From Anomaloglossus baeobatrachus (lineage: Eukaryota; Chordata; Amphibia; Anura; Aromobatidae): 64,000 bases of DNA. Positions 56,561 through 64,000 of this stretch are shown here, in pieces (the first letter of the stretch is position 1; each line of letters opens with the position of its first letter). The DNA lies in NCBI RefSeq assembly GCF_048569485.1, contig NC_134354.1, positions 81,158,164-81,222,163 of the forward strand. The letters run 5' to 3'. The position numbers and the translations under genes were made by a program. The notes beneath the pieces were generated by a model, which saw only the letters and a program-made list of their open reading frames with translations, made no database searches and was not told the origin of the DNA.

Positions 56561-57642
56561 CTAAAGCCCCCTTTACACACAACGACATCGCTAACGAGAT
56601 TTCATTGGGGGTCGCGGAATTCGTGACGCACATCCGGCCTTATTAGCGACTAGTGATGAGCGAGTACTAAAAAGCTCGGGTGCTCGAGGCTCGGGCCGAG
56701 CCTCCCAAGATACTCGTGTACTCGGCCCGAGCACCGAGCCCAATGTTATCCTATGGGGGACCCGAGTATTTTTGTGAAATGACCAGCGGCAGCATGTAGA
56801 AACCATAAAACTGTAAATTAATAAAAAAAACGTACGTGTGTGTGTAAGCGTGCATATATATATACACGCGGAGTGGAGTGCGGGAGGGGCCGTAGCCGAG
56901 CGGGGAAGTGTCGGGCTAAAGGCTGGTCATGCTGTGAGGGCCGGCCAATCACTGCAATTCCACAACAGGGCTGTGGCATTGCAGTGGTCTGCCAGCCAAT
57001 CCCTGCATAAGGGCTGGCCCTAAAAAGAGCGCCAACATGCAGGACCACGAGTACAGCACGAGTTTCGCGAAATTACTCGGTTCCCGCCGAGTAGCCCGAG
57101 TACAGTGATACTCGTGCGAGTACCGAGTAGTAACAAGCATACTCGCTCATCACTATTAGCGACGTTGTTGCATGGGACACCTATGAGCGATCGCTAATGA
57201 TCAAAAATACTCACCTTATCGTTGATTGTTGACACGTTGTTCATTTTCATAAAATCGTTGCTGGTTCAGGACGCAGGTTGTTTGTCGTTCTTGAGGCAGC
57301 ACACATCGCTACGTGTGATACCCCGGGAACAACAAACAGCAACGTACCTGCGTCCTGTCGGCAACGAGGTGGGCGTGACTTTCATGCGGCTGCTCTCCGC
57401 CCCTCCGCATCTATTGGACGCCTGCCGTGTGACGTCGCTGTGACGCAGCACGAACTGCCCCCTAAGAAAGGAGGCTGTTCACCGGCCACAGCGACGTCGC
57501 TAGGAAGGTAAGTATGTGTGACCCGTCCTAGTGATTTTGTCCGCCACGAGCAGTGATTTGCCCGTGACACACAAACGACGGGGGCGGGTGCTTTCACGAG
57601 CGACATCGCTAGCGATGTCGCAGCGTGTAAAGCAGCCTTTAG
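56561..57642. mobile_element. Palindromic MITE of the TTTACACG family (copy 3), entered by a hAT MITE
   Basis: Ends AGCCCCCTTTACACACAACG and ..GCAGCGTGTAAAGCAGCCT. The interior matches copies 1, 2 and 4 once the 56651-57155 insertion and one duplicated TTAGCGAC are set aside. Non-coding. Confidence 0.75.
56651..57155. mobile_element. hAT-type MITE with 8-bp target duplication
   Basis: TTAGCGAC at 56643-56650 is repeated at 57156-57163. Between them the ends are TAGTGATGAGCGAG and its exact inverse. An 8-bp duplication with short TAG-starting ends is the hAT signature. The interior has paired blocks of gagtac/gtactc and cgagc/gctcg. No transposase. It is younger than the MITE it sits in. Confidence 0.88.
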
Positions 57643-57870
57643 ATTAAAAGCACCACTCCAGTGCTGAAAAAACCCAAAACGTTAGAGTGGTGGTTTAAGG
57701 GTTTGTACAGAAGACCACATTGTGCTGAGAAATTATATTCTGTGCCCTTTCCCTTTTCTGAATCCAACGTCCTTTCTTCTTCATTTTTTGTGCCCCTAAA
57801 TGTGTATTTGGAGGCCCGGTCACCATCTGTCTAAATATAAATCACCCCAGGACCCTGCTCAGGTGGCTGC

Positions 57871-58457
57871 CTTAGGTGGGCTTTGCACGTTGCGACATCG
57901 CTACTGATATATCGTCGGGGTCACGTTGTTAGTGACGCACATCCGGCGCCGGTAGCGACATTGCAATATGTAAAGCCTAGGTGCAACGATGAACGAGCGC
58001 AAAAGTGTACAATATCGCTGATCTGTGTCACGTCGTTCATTTCCGTAATGTCATTGCTGCAGCAGGTATGATGTTGTTCGTCGTTCCTGCAGCTCCATAC
58101 ATCGCTGTGTGTGACACCGCAGGAGCGACAAACATCTCCTTACCTGTGTCCACCGGCAATTCGGAAGGAAGGAGGTGTGTGGGATGTTATGTCCCGCTCA
58201 TCTCCGCCCCTCCGCTTCTATTGGCTGGCCGATTAGTGACGTCGCAGTGACGCCGAACGCACCTCCCCCTTGAAGGAGGGATTGTTCGGCGGTCACAGCG
58301 ACGTCGCCGTCCAGGTGTGTGCGTGTGACGCTGCCGTAGCGATAATGTTCGCTACGGCAGCAAGCACCAGATACCGCATGTACGACGGGTTGGGTGCTAT
58401 CGCTCTCGACATCGCTAGCAATTGCTAGCGATGTAGCAACGTGTAAAGCCCGCCTTA
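57871..58457. mobile_element. Palindromic MITE of the TTTACACG family (copy 4)
   Basis: TTA then GGTGGGCTTTGCACGTTGCG at the left; ..GCAACGTGTAAAGCCCGCC then TTA at the right. Interior as in copies 1-3. Confidence 0.78.
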
Positions 58458-58663
58458 GTATTGTGCACACAATATCTTTTTCAGGCGGATTCTGACTGGT
58501 AATCACATAAAGTGCTGGAAAACCACCACAAAAAATGAGCATAGTGTACAGAAATGTAAAAGCGACATTGCTGTGCACATGTTCAGGGCTTTTTTTACTG
58601 CCTGAGGGCTCGAAACTGTCCAACAGCTAAATAAAGTTGTAAAGGAGAGAAAAAAAATATTAA

Positions 58664-58917
58664 AGGCCCCGTCACACACAGAGATAAATCTTTGGCAGAT
58701 CTGTGGTTGCAGTGAAATCATGGACATATTGTTCCATTTGTACTCAGCAACAAACCTGGCACTGATTGTCCACAATTTCACTGCAACCACAGATCTACCA
58801 CAGATCTACCACAGATCTACCACAGATCTACCACAGATCTACCACAGATCTACCACAGATCTACCACAGATCTACCACAGATCTGCCACAGTTTTATCTC
58901 TGTGTGTAAAGTGGCCT
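58664..58917. mobile_element. Palindromic MITE containing a 12-bp tandem repeat
   Basis: Ends AGGCCCCGTCACACACAGAG and ..CTCTGTGTGTAAAGTGGCCT, each flanked by TAA. Inside, ccacagatctac repeats about eight times (58793-58880), apparently by expansion of one arm of the palindrome. Confidence 0.78.
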
Positions 58918-59113
58918 TAAGGCAAAAATGACAGCAAAGCCGCTAGAAAAAAACACTTCAGGTAAAAGACCGCTGGCTTATTCCTGAAGCTGCGTCACCT
59001 GGGAATTATGTGGTGGGTCCGCTGAGGTCTAAAAGATGTGTGCACTTCATATTGCAGAAGGTTTCTCCGTTTTTCTGACCTTGCAAACATTACACAAGAC
59101 TATTATTTATGTA
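58918..59113 (+). other. NSUN3 intron stretch, nothing recognised
   Basis: Short unremarkable sequence between two MITEs. Confidence 0.4.
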
Positions 59114-59478
59114 TTAAAGGGAATCTGTTTTTGCTACCTCATCTGAGAGCAGCATAATGTAGGCAAAGAGACCCTGAATCCAATGGTGTATCACTTAGAT
59201 TGCTGGGTGCACTGTGCTGAGTTTTTAGATTTATCATGGAGCAGAGCTCAGAAAGCTGCCCTGCCCACATCAGGCTTTCTGTGTACAATGTCTATACACA
59301 GTGAGCTGCTAATCACAGCAAGGGGGCAATGATTATCTCCTGAAGCTAAAACAAATAGTGCAGGTATACAACAGCACACAGTGTGATAAGAGACACTTTG
59401 CTGAATTCTGTGTGTTAACCCCTACCACATGCTGACTTCAGATTACATAGGAAAAACCTGCTGACAGATTCCCTTTAA
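59114..59478. mobile_element. TTAA-flanked MITE (T2/Kolobok-like)
   Basis: Ends TTAAAGGGAATCTGT and ACAGATTCCCTTTAA are perfect inverses and include the TTAA target. Length 365 bp; no coding sequence. Confidence 0.82.
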
Positions 59479-59898
59479 CTCAGCTTCTGAGAGAAAGAGT
59501 CCATTTATCGTCTCCCTCTGTTGGCACAACGCCACAACATCAGAAGCTGCCACACAGTGCCACAATAATCTGGGCCGATCTGATGTCTTCCTGGCTCAGC
59601 TTCCTTTTCCCCCCTCATGTCATTGATAACTGCAGCTGCACCTCCCCCCCTCCCCATCTAGATTATTTTGATAACGTTACACTGTCGACCGACAGCTGTT
59701 CTGTATGATTTCACTAAATGAATGCACACTCAGTTCTTCTGAGCGTGCATGTGTTCTGAATGGGGCGAGAAAGCCACCGCCAAACCTTTACTAATGATTG
59801 ACCATAGTCTACCACATTTTTAGATAAAAGGGGTCTAATAAAAATCTAAAAATGCTTTGAAGTCTATGTGCATGTAATTATCTGTCCGTTATGTGCAG
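59479..59898 (+). other. End of NSUN3 intron 2
   Basis: Unique-looking intron sequence ending in the acceptor ttatgtgcag. Confidence 0.55.
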
Positions 59899-60233
59899 GG
59901 AGGTGCTGACGACGCCCGGCCTCTGGCAGTACGCAGTCTTACTGAATCATTTCCAGCACAGTTTGGAGGCTGAAACGCGTCTATCATTGTGCGGTTACCA
60001 CCAGCTCAATCATCAGACCTTTCCACAATCATTGAAGTGCTACATCAACAGGAATCCCGGAAAGTTTCCTTCACAGCCCCATCAACCAGGGAAGATTAAA
60101 GAGTATTACATCCTGAACGCTTCTTCCCTCCTGCCAGTACTGGCATTGGATGTGCAGCACGGAGAGAGAGTCCTGGATATGTGCGCTGCCCCCGGTGGCA
60201 AGTCAGTGGCACTGCTGCAGTGTGCCGTACCAG
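59899..60233 (+). CDS. NSUN3: NSUN3 exon with SAM-binding motif
   Basis: The acceptor (gttatgtgcag) is followed by a G that completes the Arg codon left open at 54927, so the phase is exact. The exon reads REVLTTPGLWQYAVLLNHF, then the family block YHQLNHQTFPQSLKCYINRN, then KEYYILNASSLLPVLALDV, then VLDMCAAPGGKSVALLQC. The last is the NOL1/NOP2/Sun S-adenosylmethionine motif (about residues 125-134). It ends CCAG then gtaact in phase 1. The human order WQYAVLLNRF ... KCYLSRTPG ... LDLCAAPGGKS is matched throughout. The catalytic cysteines lie in later exons, beyond the window. No sign of decay is seen, so the gene is likely intact despite the repeat load of its introns. Confidence 0.95.
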
Positions 60234-61226
60234 GTAACTGGCTGTCATATGCCTCTGCTTTATGCTCCATAGGATTTGTTTCTTTGTTGTTAACGTTACT
60301 AGTGAGAAGCCATACTAAGGGTCTGTGCGCACTGGGAAATTTGTGTTTCTTAAGAAAAATTCGCACCTTCTGGCAGAATTCCGCACCCGCAGCAAAAAAT
60401 GCACCCGGAATCCACATGCGATTTTACCGTGGTTTGTTGCAGTTTTAGGCCCTGTGCGCACTTGCCGGTTTTTGCCGCGGATTTCCTGCATGTTTCGCTG
60501 CATGTTATGTTCATAACATCTCTGCAGTGATTCACCAGCAATACCTATGGGAAAAAAATGCTGTGCACACTAGGCGGATTTTGACAGCTGCATGTTTTGC
60601 TGCTGGATTCCCGCAGCAAAAACAATTGCATGTCACTTCTTTTCCGCACGTCGCTGCGGCATTTCACTCCATTGACTGCCATGTAATCGTGAAATCCCGC
60701 AGGGAAAAACGCAGGCAGCAAATTCTGTGCGGTTCATTGCGATTTCCTGCGTTATTCCCTCCGGTATTTCGTGGTTTCGGGACATAATGTTCAGCACTGC
60801 CTGCCAGGGAAGTGATGTCATTATGACAGGAAGAGGAAGCGGAGCAGAGAGTAAACACACACACACACATCACAGACATAGAATATACACACATCACACT
60901 CACACACAGACACGGACATATAGAATACACATACAAATCAAACGGACATATATAAAAAAAACCACTTGGGCTCCGCCATATTTTTACCTTTTAGCCGAGG
61001 TAAACTCACAGCGGCGGCCCGGTATTCTAAGACTGGGGAGGGCCAGGGTTAATGCTCTCCCCCTCCCACAGCCGAGAATATCAGCCCGCAGCTGCCCTGG
61101 GACTGTCGCATCCATTATGCGGCAGTACTGGAGTGTCCCCGGCTCTTCCTGTTGCCGTGATGCGGTGGCAATCAGGGTAATATCAAGAGTTAATGGCGGT
61201 GGATCGCCGCTGTATAGCCCCACAAG
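60234..61226 (+). other. NSUN3 intron 3: MITE pieces, CA repeat, frog repeat body
   Basis: TAA-GGGTCTGTGCGCACTGGG at about 60317 and TAGGCCCTGTGCGCACTTGC at about 60446 are two ends of TTA/TAA-type MITEs like those at 31480; partner ends are not clear. 60856-60920 is CA-rich. 61010-61200 repeats the body seen at 50465-50660 (cagctgcc...cgcatcc, ccggctcttcc, ggtggcaatcagggtaat). Confidence 0.6.
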
Positions 61227-62338
61227 TGTTGTGTCGGTGCATTACCTTCAGGGACTCCACGTGGATGGAACAGTCTGGTCACAGGTAGGGAACCTTCTTC
61301 TAGGATTGTCGTGACGCCACTCTCAGAATTGCGGTCAGTGGAGACCGCCACTGCAGGTTAGGGATGCCTGGGGCTGATGGTGGGTGCAGTCAGTTGTAAT
61401 AGCCTCCTGAGAGTGAGGCATGCCCCAGGGCCCCGGGTAGGTGTGTAGAACTACAAGTCGCAGAATGACTCACACGCACTAGCAGAATGTCTTTCAGGGG
61501 TTTTACTCACTGATGGTGGCAGGGTGAGTAATCCGGGCGTAGCTGGGATGAACCAGGCTGGAACCAGGTGTCCTTCAGGCTGACTGATGAGGGTGGCTAC
61601 CGACTCGCCTTCCTTAGCCCTTTGCGTTTTGGGGTAACCCCTGCTTGAAGCCCTGCTGGGGTCGCCCAGGGAAGTTGCTGGTGCCTCTCTCCCCTTCCTT
61701 TTGGCCCGTTTGCTTGTAGCCTGGACCAGATCACTCCGGCTGCTTGCCTCCTGTGAGCTATGGGCCCTCACTTTGCTACGTGGCTGCGGACTCTGTGGTG
61801 TTGTCTTGGGGGTGTAAAGTGCCCCCTCATGCAGGTTTGGCAAAGGACAGGTGGATCTATCCCTGCACTGGGACCTGTTACCCGTTTGGGCCTGGTATCT
61901 CCCTGACAGTCTCCTTACTCTCCACTCCGTTGCTCTCTCTTTAGCCGTGGGTGGATTTCGGGCAGCACTCCCAGGTGACCGTTCTCCCCCGTCGGTAGTC
62001 ACTGCGCGTACGTTGTCAGAATCGTGTAGAGCTACAGGGTCTGCTTCTGCTCTCCCTGAACTTCACCACTCAACTGTCTTCGGCTCACTGTTCCCTCCTC
62101 TCCTGTTCTTGCCTACGTCACCTAGCAACCAGGCTCTCTACCACACCCCTTGAGTGGAGATGGAGGCTTCGCCCCCTCCTGGGATCCCCAGGGGTCCTCC
62201 CAAAGGTACATGTGTGAGACCTGATCACTATGCGCCTGTGTAGTCACACCTCGGTCAGCCTTCTGGATTACCTGTTTTGTACTGTCCCCAGCATGGGTGC
62301 AGTACTCAGTGGTGCCTGACCAGGTCAGGGGCGCCACA
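61227..62338 (-). mobile_element. LTR (3' LTR of a minus-strand LTR retroelement fossil)
   Basis: On the minus strand the block starts TGTGGCGCCCCTGACC and ends ..GACACAACA, that is TG...CA with short inverted tips. Directly upstream of it (minus sense) is the purine tract AAGGGGGAA, the expected primer for plus-strand synthesis. Length 1112 bp. It lies antisense in an NSUN3 intron. The 5' LTR would lie right of the window, so a target duplication cannot be checked. Superfamily not fixed, because no pol is visible. Confidence 0.7.
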
Positions 62339-64000
62339 TTCCCCCTTAGTTATCACCAGCACGTCCTCGGGCTGCAAGACAACATTTTAAAATGCGTAAA
62401 ACAGTAAAACAAGGTAAAACATTTTTAAAACCACCAGGTACCATACATCACCACCCTCCACCCACAAGTCCGTTAACCCACCCTAAACCCTCTCAGGCGG
62501 CAGGTCACCGGTTTCTTTTGGTAGCCAGATCTGGGCCATCAGCTTCCCCAGACCGTTCCTCCAATCTGCCTCTCCCGTTGGCCGCGCCTTCAGCCACTTC
62601 TGGCAGGATGTAGAGGCGGCTTTCATGGTCTGGTGGTTTCAGGGTATACCTGGCCTGGTGGAGCCGCACCTTCAGCCTCTTCTGGCAGGATGCAGGGGCG
62701 GCCTCCACAGTTGGTGCTGACCAGGTACCCTCTTTGTGGTGGAGAGCCAGGCCCCATAAACAGGCGTGCTCCCTGGTTGCAGGCGAGCCAGACCCCTAAA
62801 CAGGCTGGCTCTGGTGGTGGTACCTCTGGGGTAACTATTTACACTGCGAGAGTTTGTGGCTATAGCCAGTTCATAGCCTTAAGGTTCAATTTTCAAAGTG
62901 CAAAAAGAGGTTTCTCACATTAGTTCATGTGGGCACATTTCTTGAACATGTAAACGTTGCAAAACTTGTCAAAACTTGTAACTTCTGTACTTTACTTTAC
63001 ATGAACTTTGCTCCTTCTTCCTCCTCACCAGGGCTTGGGCCTGTAGGGCTGCGGCACCTGTTGCTTTCTCCATCTCTATCATCATCTGTAGTGGTCTCAT
63101 CAATGGGTTCTTTGTCTTTTCTTTCCTCTTCTTCTGTGTCTGTTTCTTTTTCTCCTTCTTTATCTTGTAGTATTGAGACAGCAGGTTTACTGTAGGGATT
63201 TCTGGGACATGGTGTAACATCTAGTGCGTACCATCCGCGTTCTCCTTGGTGCTTTGTGAATTCTACTGAGTCTCCTATCTGTAGGTTTCTTCCTGGATGT
63301 CCTCTAGGTAAATGTGCTCTTACATCCCTTCTGTTCACAAAGATGCCCTCCTTTACACCAGGTGCTACTATAAAGCCATATCCTGATTTCAAGCTGAAGT
63401 CTTCTACAACTCCTCGACAAAGTGGGCCTCTGACCTGGGATTTGGCTCTTCTCAAGGACCGCTTTTCCTCTAAGTCTCTGGCCGTGACCTCGTCCTTCTT
63501 CTCGGGAGACTGCTGTGCAGGGGGATCCCTTGTCCTGCTGCGGCGCCGTGTCCTGCGGGCTGGGTCCTGCCTGGCTGCTATCTCACCGCTTGCAGGCTCC
63601 CAGGTGATGTATCTGGACAGATCTTCCTCAGCGGAGGATGTCGGGCCCTCTTCATCCCAGCGGGAGTACGGCAGCATCTCTGGCTCTTGGACGGGTGCTT
63701 CATCCACTGCTGATGGCTCTGGGGTCAGCTTCTCAGCTTCCTGGCCTCCCCTCCCCCTTAGTTCTTCTGGGCACTCCTCTTGTGGCAGCGCTAGGGATGG
63801 ATTTTCATCAGCAGGCCAGGGCGGGGGACTCTTTGGCATGAATGTTGCAGGAGTCTTCCTGTGAGTATGCGGAGGGAGCAGATACCGGTCCACCATCTCC
63901 TTTGGGAAGTGGGCCTCTAGATCAGCCTTCAGCTTCCAGTATTCGGGGTCCTCCCCCAGCAGGGACTTCCCAGCAGGGACTTCCTTGGACTGGGGAGCGG
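62339..64000 (-). mobile_element. Internal region of the LTR retroelement, cut by window edge
   Basis: Between the purine tract at 62339-62347 and the window edge. It holds the cold-shock-domain frame (62997 to edge) and a 3' non-coding stretch with a local duplication (agccgcaccttcagcc and related, at about 62580-62700). Nothing like RT, protease or integrase is visible in the part shown. Confidence 0.6.
62997..64000 (-). CDS. Cold-shock-domain protein frame in the LTR element, open to window edge
   Basis: The minus-strand frame runs from the right edge to a stop at 62997, about 334 codons in view. Order of parts: a short block EDPEYWKLKADLEAHFPKE, a Pro/Glu-rich acidic linker, a basic patch RRTRRRSRTRD, then a cold-shock domain with an RNP1-like KSGYGFIVAP, an RNP2-like GIFVNRRDV and a final QIGDSVEFTKHQGERGWYAL, then an acidic tail ending EEEEGAKFM. 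The domain lies at about residues 161-229 counted from the Met at 63896. Cold-shock domains bind single-stranded RNA or DNA. Position next to a 3' LTR suggests an element-encoded or captured RNA-binding protein. A solitary host retrocopy that picked up LTR flanks is the alternative. Confidence 0.65.
   Translation of the reverse strand, partial: APQSKEVPAGKSLLGEDPEYWKLKADLEAHFPKEMVDRYLLPPHTHRKTPATFMPKSPPPWPADENPSLALPQEECPEELRGRGGQEAEKLTPEPSAVDEAPVQEPEMLPYSRWDEEGPTSSAEEDLSRYITWEPASGEIAARQDPARRTRRRSRTRDPPAQQSPEKKDEVTARDLEEKRSLRRAKSQVRGPLCRGVVEDFSLKSGYGFIVAPGVKEGIFVNRRDVRAHLPRGHPGRNLQIGDSVEFTKHQGERGWYALDVTPCPRNPYSKPAVSILQDKEGEKETDTEEEERKDKEPIDETTTDDDRDGESNRCRSPTGPSPGEEEEGAKFM

Noticed and set aside
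61451-62002. Minus-strand frame of 183 codons in the LTR
   Set aside because: It lies wholly within the LTR, is low in recognisable motifs, and probably reflects GC-rich LTR sequence rather than a protein.

Overview
The window looks like a piece of a large, repeat-swollen amphibian (anuran-type) nuclear genome. Two conserved vertebrate genes lie in the same orientation: the 3' end of ARL13B (coding exons at 991-1059 and 23053-23129, possibly also 1-70) and the 5' half of NSUN3 (promoter near 47.05 kb, non-coding first exon ending at 47252, coding exons at 54833-54927 and 59899-60233). To my knowledge ARL13B and NSUN3 are also neighbours in human. Only about 0.6 kb of the 64 kb is host coding sequence. 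The rest is introns, the intergenic gap and transposable elements, many of them nested.

1-23 kb: the last intron of ARL13B, about 22 kb. A Tc1-type DNA transposon (1758-19150, about 1.6 kb of its own sequence) has been split by DIRS tyrosine-recombinase retrotransposons at two points. The first insertion (DIRS-A) was itself entered by another DIRS (DIRS-B, which looks whole). The second is DIRS-C. After these come a palindromic MITE, a nested TTAA-flanked (T2/Kolobok-like) foldback, a hammerhead-like motif, and the short last ARL13B exon.

23-47 kb: intergenic. It holds a second TTAA foldback entered by DIRS-D (24.8-29.1 kb), a swarm of palindromic MITEs with TTA/TAA target duplications and ends of the GGCCC..TTTCACACG type (PIF/Harbinger-like), tRNA-SINE pieces, and a minus-strand Penelope-like element (about 37.0-45.2 kb). 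The Penelope element keeps its GIY-YIG endonuclease region and was entered by a MITE and by an old DIRS (DIRS-E).

47-60 kb: the NSUN3 promoter (ZNF143/SBS, ETS, CRE and E-box motifs in a CpG-rich stretch), then an intron with two large minisatellites (a 40-bp unit carrying CCAAT, and a 30-bp unit repeated 43 times), a Tc1-like element with clear ends, a foldback with a perfect 16-bp target duplication, and the first two coding exons. The second coding exon carries the SAM-binding motif.

60-64 kb: NSUN3 intron holding, antisense, the 3' part of an LTR retroelement. It has a 1.1-kb LTR, an adjacent polypurine tract, and a reading frame that runs off the window edge and contains a cold-shock domain. 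No CRISPR array, rRNA gene or tRNA gene was seen. Because many open frames are transposon or tandem-repeat artefacts, exons were called from family similarity together with splice-site phase, not from ORF length.
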